A stretch of 64,000 bases of DNA, taken from the NCBI GenBank assembly GCA_024233005.1, contig JACKQE010000008.1:1-64000 (forward strand), given 5' to 3'. This DNA comes from Akkermansiaceae bacterium (GTDB lineage: Bacteria > Verrucomicrobiota > Verrucomicrobiia > Verrucomicrobiales > DEV007). Made by a program: the position numbers and the translations under genes. This document shows positions 27,424 through 35,604 of this stretch, piece after piece (position 1 is the stretch's first letter; every line of letters begins with the position of its first letter). The notes below the pieces were generated by a model, which was not told the origin of the DNA, made no database searches, and saw only the letters and a program-made list of their open reading frames with translations.

Positions 27424-27851
27424 ATGATCCATTTGAAGAACGCCTGAAAGCCATGAAGCCCGGCATCATGCCGGAAGAGCTCAAGGCCCGGCTGGTTGCC
27501 CCCAGGGAGGAGGCGCCTCTGGCCTCTCAGCAACGCCCCAAGATGATCCATGTTGCGTGGCCCATCGCCATCACGGCAGCCGCTGCCTGTCTCGCCCTGG
27601 TCTTCTCCATCAGGAACACCACAGTTCACCCTCAATCATCCGAAACCCCGACGCTCGCCAGCAGCAACATTCAGCGCGTCACGGAAGTTCTGCCGCTGAG
27701 TTCCATGCTGGATGAATCCCACCGGGTTTGGAAATTTGTCGAAGTCCAGTGGGTCGAACAAACCACCGTTGTCTCCGCCATAAGGCCCGTGGCAGTGCAA
27801 CTGGAGGATCGCTACTCCACCGTCATCCCTGTCGCCATCGCTTATGACTAA
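27420..27851 (+). CDS. Single-TM protein downstream of ECF sigma, possible anti-sigma factor
   Basis: This 143-residue protein begins at TTG 27420 inside the sigma stop (TTGA overlap), reading NDPFEERLKAMKPGIMPEEL; ATG 27453 is a fallback start. A cytoplasmic N-terminal segment of about 43 residues precedes one membrane span (HVAWPIAITAAAACLALVFS). An outside domain of about 75 residues follows, ending VIPVAIAYD. The topology and gene position are those of anti-sigma factors, but I see no zinc-binding HxxxCxxC motif, so the role is inferred from context only. Confidence 0.65.
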   Translation: MNDPFEERLKAMKPGIMPEELKARLVAPREEAPLASQQRPKMIHVAWPIAITAAAACLALVFSIRNTTVHPQSSETPTLASSNIQRVTEVLPLSSMLDESHRVWKFVEVQWVEQTTVVSAIRPVAVQLEDRYSTVIPVAIAYD

Positions 27852-27885
27852 CTCTTGTCTTTCCGTACCCAAACCAAACCAAATC

Positions 27886-28392
27886 ATGAAAGCACAACCA
27901 TTCGTCATCGCATCCATTTGCGCCGTGGCATTCGTCAGCGTCGTCCATGCCCAACAGGCTGAAATCAAAACCAACGGTGCCACCGGTGGCGCCAGGATCG
28001 CTCCGTTGAGCGGGACAGATGCTGAGGCAACGTTGAAGAGCATCTTTGAAGTCAAGACTGCCCCAACTCCCAAAATGGACGTGCAGAACAAAGCGGAGAG
28101 CCATACGGAGAGCCATTCTTCAGCCATTTCGCAACATTCTACCACCACCTCCATCAATGGAAAGACAGTGAACATCATGCGCTCCGTTGATGGCGACGGC
28201 AAGGAAACCGTAAAGATCACGACCTTCTCCCGCAGTGGAAAACCCAAGGTGGAGGAAATGTCTGCCGAAGATTTCGACGCCAAATACAACAAGAAAAAAG
28301 GCAAGGCCGCCAAGGCTGACCAAGCCGCCAAGCCCGCTCCAGCGGACAACGCAACTCCAGCCCCCACCGCCACCGGCAAAGCCACCGAATGA
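27886..28392 (+). CDS. Secreted low-complexity protein in ECF operon
   Basis: This 168-residue protein has the signal peptide MKAQPFVIASICAVAFVSVV, cleaved near VHAQQ. The mature part contains a His/Ser-rich segment (SHTESHSSAISQHSTTTS), a strand-rich segment (NGKTVNIMRSVDGDGKETVK) and a Lys/Ala/Pro-rich C-terminus (KKKGKAAKADQAAKPAPADN). I recognise no family. The GKTVNIMRSVDGDGKETVKI strands resemble those of the next protein (TVTKIVIERNGQRTTREVRI), so the two may be related. The stop overlaps the next start by ATGA. ATG 27886 was chosen for the signal peptide. Confidence 0.75.
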   Translation: MKAQPFVIASICAVAFVSVVHAQQAEIKTNGATGGARIAPLSGTDAEATLKSIFEVKTAPTPKMDVQNKAESHTESHSSAISQHSTTTSINGKTVNIMRSVDGDGKETVKITTFSRSGKPKVEEMSAEDFDAKYNKKKGKAAKADQAAKPAPADNATPAPTATGKATE

Positions 28393-29273
28393 AACCACAA
28401 CTCTTGATCCTGCTGTGCGCATGCAGCGCTGTCACTGCCTGGGGTGGGGAACCCGAACGCCATGATCTTGGTAATGGGCCTTCCTTGAAAATCCGTGATG
28501 GCAAAGTTCACGTTGATGCCAAGGGCGGCGCGGGAAGCTTTTCCCAAAGCACGAGCAGTCGAACGGATTCGTCAGGCACCACGGTGACCAAGATTGTCAT
28601 CGAGCGCAATGGTCAACGCACCACCCGGGAAGTTCGCATCACTCCCGAAGGCAAAGTGAGTATCACCGATCCGGGAGAGTCCTCGGATCCTGCCCAGCCA
28701 TCTGCTGAAACTCCCGCAGGTGGCTGGATGGGAGTACACACCATTCCCCTGAGTGAGGCGCTTCGCTCGCAGCTGAATCTGCGGGAAGGGGAGGGAATTG
28801 TGGTGGAATACATCGCCCCCGGCGGTCCTGCGGACAGCGCGGGAATCTCTGCCAACGATATATTGCTCACTCTCAATGGCGCCACCATCACGAGGGTGGA
28901 GGCATTTCGGGAAAGCCTGCGGAAGACCATCCCTGGCCAAAAAGTGATGATCAGTCACTTGCAGCGAGGGCAGAGAAAAAACGCCATTGTCACTCTTGGG
29001 GATCGCCCTCCAGAGGCTCCCCCCGGTAATTCTGTGACACATGAAGCTGACCGTCTCCTCAAGGAAATGCAGGCTGGCAATGGAACCCATCGACGCACCA
29101 TCGTTGTGGATGAAAATGGGCACACCAAGATCATCGAGGGCGATGCTGCGGCAGTTGATCCATTTGAGCTGTTGCTCCAGAATCCGAACGTTCCCTCAGA
29201 AATCAAGAACCTGCTGCGCAGGACCCAAGAGTCCATGAAGCAGCAGCAGGTGCTTGCCCCCCAATCAAAGTAG
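28389..29273 (+). CDS. Secreted PDZ-domain protein in ECF operon
   Basis: This 294-residue periplasmic protein has a signal peptide (MKPQLLILLCACSAVTAWG) and an N-terminal strand-rich segment. A single PDZ domain covers about residues 115-205: GWMGVHTIPLSEALRSQL, GIVVEYIAPGGPADSAGI, NDILLTLNGATI and KVMISHLQRGQRKNAIVTL. No protease domain is attached, so unlike DegP/DegS it is probably a sensor or adaptor that binds unfolded C-termini. A final segment (TIVVDENGHTKIIEG) repeats the strand motif of the previous protein. Its coupling to the ECF sigma operon suggests a part in detecting envelope stress. Confidence 0.82.
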   Translation: MKPQLLILLCACSAVTAWGGEPERHDLGNGPSLKIRDGKVHVDAKGGAGSFSQSTSSRTDSSGTTVTKIVIERNGQRTTREVRITPEGKVSITDPGESSDPAQPSAETPAGGWMGVHTIPLSEALRSQLNLREGEGIVVEYIAPGGPADSAGISANDILLTLNGATITRVEAFRESLRKTIPGQKVMISHLQRGQRKNAIVTLGDRPPEAPPGNSVTHEADRLLKEMQAGNGTHRRTIVVDENGHTKIIEGDAAAVDPFELLLQNPNVPSEIKNLLRRTQESMKQQQVLAPQSK

Positions 29274-29518
29274 CAGGAATGGCAGAACTCATTTGGCCCG
29301 GCCTCGGTAAGAGTTCAGCGGGTGGGAAGACGTTTCCTTCTTCTGCTTCCATGAATCGGTAGGGGGATGGTTCGCGTTGTCCCTCGCTCACGCTTTGGTC
29401 CGACCTGGTCCCAGTTTTTCCATCTCCAGTTGATATAGAAATCCCCAGCCGTTGGATCCCTCCAAGCAGGGGCTCCATGAGATCCGAGATTCCCAACAAC
29501 AAAGTGGTGGCAATCGCC

Positions 29519-30589
29519 TCATGGCTTCGAATATTCCGGCTCCGGGGCCGGCAGGGATGCCAGGAACGCAACAATATTCAACATGTCTTCGGAGGTGAGG
29601 TTCGCCACCACGGGTTGCATCAGCGCTGCCATCTCGCCATGGCGCGTTCCCTGTTTCATGTCGTTTAACTGCCGGGCCATGTAGCTGGGGGATCGAGCGG
29701 CGATTGCCGGAATGTTTCCGATTCCCTTGAGATCGGGACCGTGGCAGAGGACACACTGCAGGGTTTTCCCCTCGCCGCCCCCATACACGAGCGCGGCTCC
29801 TTTCTGAGGCGCTCCCACTGGCACGTAAGCGACAAAACCGGACCGGGGATTTCTCAGGAACTCTGTCCCGTAGGGATCAACCGGCGTCTCAATAATGCGT
29901 TTCCCGATGGGTTCCGTTCCGGCTCCCTCGCCTTCAATCGGTATGTGAAGGCCTCCCCGGAGATACGTTTTGGGGACGGTATCGGTTTCGACGACGTTGA
30001 TCCACTTGGTCCATTTCAGGGACTCCAGGTATTCTGCGACTTCCGCGAATTCCTCCTCGGTCATGCCTTTGGCGGTTTCGCTCATCAAGGCGTAATTCGA
30101 CTTTCTCGGGTCCGCGCACTTGCGAAGATCGGATTTGAAATCGCGAAGCTGCTGAATGAGGTAGGTCTTATCCTGCCCTGCGGGAGGCGCGTTCTCCGCT
30201 TTTCCCTTTCCGTTTGGGTAATGACAGAGGGCACAGGCAATGATTTTTCGCGCTGGATCCCCGTTCGCATAAATGGCGGGCATTTTCGGGTGGTCTCCCG
30301 GATACCAGTCGGCAGGAGGGCCTTGAAAGCTAACGCCGTCCTTCCTCCCGAGAATCTCGTCACGGGTAAAGGTCAGGGGCGTATTCGGCAAGCTGTGCTT
30401 GTGGGAGTCCTCGGGCAGTGGTGGGGGCGGGCTAACATTGATCGCATAGGCCCATGCCAGTTCCGTGAGATGGTCCGGCAGTTTTTCGTCCGCCGCTATG
30501 CCGGCTCCCGGGGGGAAAAGGGAACAGACAGCAAGAAACAAAGCGAAAGACGTCATGGAGATCGGGAATGCAGGGGGTGGAATATTCAT
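29519..30589 (-). CDS. Secreted diheme cytochrome c
   Basis: This 356-residue protein carries two haem c motifs: CALCHYPNGKG (~residue 117) and CVLCHGPDLKG (~277). Each is in a class I cytochrome fold, with distal Met candidates in ALMSETAKGMT and EMAALMQPVV. The domain ends, FAEVAEYLESLKWTKW and MLNIVAFLASLPAPEPEY, are typical of c4-like two-domain cytochromes. Secretion starts from MNIPPPAFPISMTSFALFLA; ATG 30556 (MTSFALFL) would give a shorter signal peptide and is equally possible. It is likely a periplasmic electron carrier. It is divergent from the DUF1592 gene, with about 280 bp between them. Confidence 0.85.
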   Translation of the reverse strand: MNIPPPAFPISMTSFALFLAVCSLFPPGAGIAADEKLPDHLTELAWAYAINVSPPPPLPEDSHKHSLPNTPLTFTRDEILGRKDGVSFQGPPADWYPGDHPKMPAIYANGDPARKIIACALCHYPNGKGKAENAPPAGQDKTYLIQQLRDFKSDLRKCADPRKSNYALMSETAKGMTEEEFAEVAEYLESLKWTKWINVVETDTVPKTYLRGGLHIPIEGEGAGTEPIGKRIIETPVDPYGTEFLRNPRSGFVAYVPVGAPQKGAALVYGGGEGKTLQCVLCHGPDLKGIGNIPAIAARSPSYMARQLNDMKQGTRHGEMAALMQPVVANLTSEDMLNIVAFLASLPAPEPEYSKP

Positions 30590-30867
30590 GTCCGGGGGGC
30601 GCTTCCTGCACCGCTGGATGGATCAGCCGTCGTGAATGCCAGGGTTTTGGGTTGTTATCCCTGCGTGCGGGAGAAGTCAAGGCTCGGTGTTGCGGGAGAG
30701 CCCCCTCGCAGCTCGGATCCTTACGCCGCGCGGAACTGTTCCGGCCCGGTCCCCGCAAAAGGAAATTCCTGCCGGCGGGCCAACTTCCCGCCAGACCCCA
30801 TGGTGCTCGGGGACGATGATGGGACGAATGCAGGCGGGGTTGAAAAAACAATTCCCTGCAACCATGC

Positions 30868-32760
30868 TTGGCAATGGTTGTGTCTTTTCGCTCGCTCCTG
30901 GGATGGTTCCTTCTCGTTCCTGCTTTCGCAGGCCCCCTCGCGGCTCCTGCCCGGGAGGCGGAGGATGCGGTGAATGGCTCTCTCGCAAAGGAGGTGCTGC
31001 CCGTCCTCGCTGACCGGTGCGCGAGTTGTCACGATGACGAGGCGAAAAAGGGCGACATCAGCTTCGATTTTCTGCAGGACAAGGGCAAGGCGAGACACGA
31101 CATCAAGTTCTGGGGCAAGGTGCGCGAGCAGCTGCGCGCGGGCACGATGCCTCCAAAGTCAAAGCCGCCGCTCGCCCCGGAGGCACAGGATGCCCTGTTG
31201 CGCTGGATCGGCAGCAATGAGCAGCTCGTGCTCACGATGGATCCCGCGCAGCCGCGACCGGCGCGAACGCGGCGACTCAACCGCGAGGAATACAACAACA
31301 CCTTGCGCGACCTGCTCGGCCTCGCGCAGCGACCCGGCGACAAGTTCCCCGCGGATGGCGCGGGCGGCGAAGGGTTCTCGAACAACGCAGACACCCTCAG
31401 CCTGTCGCCGTTGTTGGTCGAAAAGTATCTCGACGCGGCCAACGAAGCGGTCGCGGAAGTGTGGGAGCGCGATGATTTGAAGCTGCGTCTTCTGGTGGCG
31501 CGACCGGATGCCGCATTGTCACCCGATGTGGCAGCGGAGCGCGTCCTGCGTCCGTTTCTTGCCCGGGCGTTTCGGCGACCGCCAACCGATGCGGAGGTGA
31601 AGTCGCTGCTGCAGGTGTTCCAGCAGACGACGCAGCGGGGTGTCGATTGGGAAGGTGCGACCAAGGTGATGATCAAGGCCGTGCTCGTCTCGCCGACCTT
31701 CCTCTTCATGGAAGAGAAGTCGCAGTCGGAGAATGCGCCGGCCCGTCCGCTCGCCTCGCACGAGATGGCATCGCACCTCTCCTACTTCCTCTGGGCGTCG
31801 ATGCCTGATGCGGAACTGCTGCGCCTCGCGTCGGAGGGTACCTTGCAGGACGACCTCGTGATTGAAGCGCAGGTGCGCCGGATGTTGGCGGATGACAAGG
31901 CGCGCGCGTTCACCAAGAACTTCGCCGGGCAGTGGTTGCGCTTTGACGAAGTGCTGACCTACGGCGGGCCGGACCGGCGCAAGTTTCCGGACTTCAAGCC
32001 GGAGCTGAGCCAAGCGATGTATGATGAGATCTTTGCCTTCTGCGATCAGTTGCTGCGTGGGAACGGACGAGTGCTCGATTGCCTCGATAGCGACTACTCA
32101 TTCGTCAACGAAGCGCTCGCCAAACTTTACGACCTTCCCGGCGTGCAGGGGAAGGAATTGCGGCGGGTCAAGTTCACCGATCAGCGTCGCGGCGGTCTCA
32201 GCACCATGGCGGCGATCCTCGCCACCACGGCCTATCCGCAGCGCACGAGCCCGGTGCTGCGAGGCAAGTGGGTGCTGGAACAATTGCTCGGCACGCCCCC
32301 GCCCCCACCTCCGCCCGCGGTGGGGGAACTGCCCGCGGACGATCGCGAATTGAAGGAGGCGACGCTGCGTCAGCGGCTCGAAGCCCATCGCAACAAGCCG
32401 CAGTGCTCCGGCTGTCACACCCGACTTGATCCGCCAGGCTTTGCGCTGGAGAATTTCGATCCGATGGGACGCTGGCGGGACAACGAGAACGGAAAACCGC
32501 TCGATACCGCGGCGGAGATGCCCGGGGGCCGCGCCTTCGCCACGCCCGCCGAGTTTCGGAAGCTGCTGATGGACGACAAGGCGCTCTTCGTGCGCAACTT
32601 CTGCACGCGCCTGCTCGGTTATGCGCTGGGACGCGGCATCGAGCTGGAGGATCAGCCTGAGTTGCTGCGGCTGGAACAGACCTTGCAGGACAACGACTAT
32701 CACTGCGAGCCGTTGATCATCGCCGTGGCGAAGAACCCGTTGTTTCGGATGCGCAAGTGA
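30868..32760 (+). CDS. DUF1592-family secreted cytochrome-like protein
   Basis: This 630-residue PVC-type protein has a signal peptide (MAMVVSFRSLLGWFLLVPAF) and a PSCyt1-like N-terminal haem motif CASCHDDEAKKGD (~51). The DUF1587/1595/1592/1588/1585 series follows: RRLNREEYNNTLRDLLGL, LRPFLARAFRRPPTDAEV, SPTFLFMEE, ASHEMASHLSYFLWASMPD, GQWLRFDEV, RTSPVLRGKWVLEQLLGTPP, CSGCHTRLDPPGFALENFD (~512) and FCTRLLGYALGRGIELED. The biochemical role is not established; the haem motifs indicate redox activity outside the cytoplasm. DUF1592 genes usually run with a DUF1552 gene in the same direction, whereas here the DUF1552 gene is convergent. Confidence 0.85.
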   Translation: MAMVVSFRSLLGWFLLVPAFAGPLAAPAREAEDAVNGSLAKEVLPVLADRCASCHDDEAKKGDISFDFLQDKGKARHDIKFWGKVREQLRAGTMPPKSKPPLAPEAQDALLRWIGSNEQLVLTMDPAQPRPARTRRLNREEYNNTLRDLLGLAQRPGDKFPADGAGGEGFSNNADTLSLSPLLVEKYLDAANEAVAEVWERDDLKLRLLVARPDAALSPDVAAERVLRPFLARAFRRPPTDAEVKSLLQVFQQTTQRGVDWEGATKVMIKAVLVSPTFLFMEEKSQSENAPARPLASHEMASHLSYFLWASMPDAELLRLASEGTLQDDLVIEAQVRRMLADDKARAFTKNFAGQWLRFDEVLTYGGPDRRKFPDFKPELSQAMYDEIFAFCDQLLRGNGRVLDCLDSDYSFVNEALAKLYDLPGVQGKELRRVKFTDQRRGGLSTMAAILATTAYPQRTSPVLRGKWVLEQLLGTPPPPPPPAVGELPADDRELKEATLRQRLEAHRNKPQCSGCHTRLDPPGFALENFDPMGRWRDNENGKPLDTAAEMPGGRAFATPAEFRKLLMDDKALFVRNFCTRLLGYALGRGIELEDQPELLRLEQTLQDNDYHCEPLIIAVAKNPLFRMRK

Positions 32761-32785
32761 GCAATTCCCGTCTGCGGCGGATCAT

Positions 32786-34177
32786 TCAGACCAGCCCTTT
32801 CAGCGGCCCGGTGCTGTCGCCGAAGCGCTCCGTTTTCTGGCCGGCAAGCTGCAGCATGGAGAGGAAGAGATTGCACATCGGAGTGTCTTTCGGGTGCGCG
32901 ATATGGCGGCCTCCGGCGAGTCCTCCCCCGTGCCCCGCGAGCACCAGCGGCAGGTCTTTCGGACTGTGCGCGTTGCCATCGCGCATGCTGGAGCCGAAGA
33001 GCAGCAGCGTGTGATCGAGAAGCGTGCCGTCGCCTTCCTTGATCGACTTCATGCGCTCCATCATCTGCGCGAACTGCGCCACGTGCCAGGTGTTGATCTT
33101 CTCATACTGCGCCAGTTTTCCCGCGTCTTTCTGGTGGTGCGAGCACTCGTGGTGACCGTGCGTCACCCCGTCGAGGAAGGCGAAGCTGCGACCGCTCACC
33201 GCCCAGCCAAACATGAAGGTGCTCACCCGTGTGGTGTCGCTCCAGAAAGCGAGCGTCATCAGCTCCATCATCAGGCGGCAGTGCTCCGTGTGGTCGAGGC
33301 GAAGCTGGCTGCCGGGATTCTGGCTCTGCGCCATCGCTTGGGTGATGCGTTGATCGAGCTGACCGATGGCTGCGGCGGCTGCCGGATCGAGATTCTCGCC
33401 GCTGGCCACGCGGGCGATGTCGGCCTCGATCCGCTGTTCCACGCTGCGGATGCTCTCCAAATACTGGTCGAGTCGCTGCTGGTCGTCTTTGCCGACGCGG
33501 TCGCGCAGCGACTTCGCGTCCGAGAGCACGAGGTCGAGCACACTCTTGGTTTCCAGTGATGAGGCTTTGCGCTGCGCCGCGTTTTCACGGAACAAACGAT
33601 CAAAGACGAAGCGCGGATTGATCTCGGGCGGCAGCGGCGATGTCGGCGTGCGCCATGCGATGTGCGAGCCGTAAAGCATCGTGTAATTCACGTTGAAATC
33701 GACACCGGTCATGACGGGCTCGGTGCCGAGTTCCAGCGACGGGAAGCGCGCCTGCCCGCCTGTCTGCTGGGCGAAGGTTTGATCCATGCTGACACCGCAG
33801 CGGAGGTTTTTGCCGGTGGTCTTTTCGATCTGCGTGCCGGTCAGCCAGTTCGCCGTCTTCGCATAGTGCCCGTCACCGCCGCGGCAGTTTTCGTGGCCCA
33901 GGTGGGTCAGCACCGTGATGTCCGCACGGTGCGGCTCGAGCGGCTGGAGGATGGGCGAGAGTTTGAAGGCGGTGCCTTCTCCCTCCGGCGTCCAGCGCTC
34001 GGGATGCACGCCGTTGGGCATGAACAGCACGCCGATGCGCGTGGGAAAAAGCTGGCTCTGTGCCGCCCGGGCGCGCGGTGCCATCGCATCCAGAAAGGGC
34101 AGCGCAATCGTGGCGCCGAGGCCGCGCAACATCGTGCGGCGCGCCAACGGCTCGCGGAGAAGGGGAACGAAACTCAT
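32786..34177 (-). CDS. DUF1552-family exported protein
   Basis: This 463-residue protein opens with a Tat-like signal (RRTMLRGLGATIALPFLDAM) and then DUF1552 landmarks: FPTRIGVLFMPNGVHPERW, HRADITVLTHLGHENC, GDGHYAKTANWLTGTQ, GVSMDQTFAQQTG, FPSLELGTE, IAWRTPTSPLPPEINPRFVF, ESIRSVEQRIEADI, FWSDTTRVSTFMFG, HGHHECSHHQ and LLFGSSMRDGNAHSPKDLP. The family is related in layout to DUF1501 and alkaline-phosphatase-like proteins, but its reaction is unknown. It ends 26 bp from the stop of the DUF1592 gene on the opposite strand, so the two genes are convergent partners. Confidence 0.87.
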   Translation of the reverse strand: MSFVPLLREPLARRTMLRGLGATIALPFLDAMAPRARAAQSQLFPTRIGVLFMPNGVHPERWTPEGEGTAFKLSPILQPLEPHRADITVLTHLGHENCRGGDGHYAKTANWLTGTQIEKTTGKNLRCGVSMDQTFAQQTGGQARFPSLELGTEPVMTGVDFNVNYTMLYGSHIAWRTPTSPLPPEINPRFVFDRLFRENAAQRKASSLETKSVLDLVLSDAKSLRDRVGKDDQQRLDQYLESIRSVEQRIEADIARVASGENLDPAAAAAIGQLDQRITQAMAQSQNPGSQLRLDHTEHCRLMMELMTLAFWSDTTRVSTFMFGWAVSGRSFAFLDGVTHGHHECSHHQKDAGKLAQYEKINTWHVAQFAQMMERMKSIKEGDGTLLDHTLLLFGSSMRDGNAHSPKDLPLVLAGHGGGLAGGRHIAHPKDTPMCNLFLSMLQLAGQKTERFGDSTGPLKGLV

Positions 34178-34304
34178 AAACCCGTCTACGAAACAGCGTC
34201 ACCCCAAGAAAGGAAGCGGAAATTCGCTGAATTTCATGGGATCCTTGAGGGTCGCCAGGCAGAACGAAATTACGTGATGGCTGCTCTGCGAGTGTTCTTG
34301 CGGT

Positions 34305-35465
34305 TCACTTCCACATCAGTTCGTCATGCAGCGTATTGAGATTGAGGCAGCCGGTATCAGTAACGATGACCATGTCCTCGATGCGCACTGCGCCGAGGTC
34401 ACGACGATAGAGGCCAGGTTCGACGGTGAGGGCTTCGCCCGCGAGGAGCGGTGGGCCTTTCCGATCGAGCAGCGGAGGCTCGTGGACATCGAGACCGATG
34501 CCGTGGCCAGTGCCGTGCGTCATCGCACAATAGGAGAGCGGGGTGTCCTCACCAGGGAGGCCGAAGGCGTAGCCGGAGGCGATCATCGACTCGATGGTGG
34601 CAAGGTGCACCGCTTCGCCAGTGACGCCAGTGGCGATGGTTCTCTCGGCAGCGAGTTTGGCCAAGCGAACGGCGGCGTGCATGCGGATGACTTCATCGGG
34701 GATGTCGCCATTCACGACAGTGCGGGTGCAATCGCCATGATAGCGGCTGTTGCGGTCGAGGGGGAAAATGTCGACAATGACTGGCTCGCTGGTGCGGAGT
34801 TCTCCGGTGCCGTAATGGTGGCAATCGGAAGCAATCGGTCCGCCGGCGATGATGGCTTTGGGATTCGAGAAATTGCGATCCAACAGCCAATGATCAACGG
34901 CAGCGCGGACGCGTTCGGACGTGAGGGGTGAGCCCTCGTGCAGCAAGACCCCATCGGCCCGGACGTCGGCGCGGGCGATGAGTTCACATGCCATTTGGAT
35001 GGCGCCTTCGGTGACGTGTTGCGCCTCGCGCAGGTGGCCGATTTCCTCGGCGGATTTTTGGCGGCGTTCATTGACCCAGCAATCTGGATCGCATTCGATG
35101 GTGATGCCAGCCTTGCGGGCGAAATCAGCGATGATGAGTGGCAGGGTGCGATCGCCAAGCGCGTGGGTGACCCCGGCGCGGCGGAGACATTCCACGGCGG
35201 CCTGGGCGTTGGCGGTTTCGCGGTCGCCCGAGAGTCCCCCTTCCGGCGTGAACATTGGCGGGCAAGCTACGTGGTCGACGCGGGCGTATTGCCGGGCGCG
35301 GCCCATTTCGATGTCGCGCAGGATCAGCGTTGACTCTGTCCTGGTTCCGTTGGGGATTTCCAAGAGTACGACTTGATCGCCGACAGAAAAGCGGATGCGC
35401 CAGTAGAGGCTGCTGTGAACTTGTGGAATGCCGGCGGCAATGCGGGCGACGGGGGAAGTGGTCAT
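34305..35465 (-). CDS. M24-family Xaa-Pro-type aminopeptidase
   Basis: This cytosolic dimetal peptidase has 386 residues and cleaves N-terminal residues, typically next to proline. The N-terminal creatinase-like domain (about residues 1-150) precedes the pita-bread domain. Its ligands are visible: Asp in VIVDIFPLD (~229), Asp in HGDCTRT (~243), His in GTGHGIGLDVHEPP (~319), Glu in TVEPGLYRRD (~349) and Glu in VRIEDMV (~360). No signal peptide is present. It follows the S9 dipeptidyl peptidase gene, 140 bp upstream and co-directional, which suggests a peptide and proline salvage pair. Confidence 0.9.
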   Translation of the reverse strand: MTTSPVARIAAGIPQVHSSLYWRIRFSVGDQVVLLEIPNGTRTESTLILRDIEMGRARQYARVDHVACPPMFTPEGGLSGDRETANAQAAVECLRRAGVTHALGDRTLPLIIADFARKAGITIECDPDCWVNERRQKSAEEIGHLREAQHVTEGAIQMACELIARADVRADGVLLHEGSPLTSERVRAAVDHWLLDRNFSNPKAIIAGGPIASDCHHYGTGELRTSEPVIVDIFPLDRNSRYHGDCTRTVVNGDIPDEVIRMHAAVRLAKLAAERTIATGVTGEAVHLATIESMIASGYAFGLPGEDTPLSYCAMTHGTGHGIGLDVHEPPLLDRKGPPLLAGEALTVEPGLYRRDLGAVRIEDMVIVTDTGCLNLNTLHDELMWK

Positions 35466-35604
35466 GGTGGTGAATGGAGATCAGTGAATTAAGAATGGTT
35501 GTGAGTGAGTATCGCTGGGCGCGGGTGCAACACGCTGTTTTTGAAGGAATTTCAGAGTTTTCAGAAGTTGTGTCTGGGGAATCAGAAGGAGGTGTTTCCG
35601 CGTT

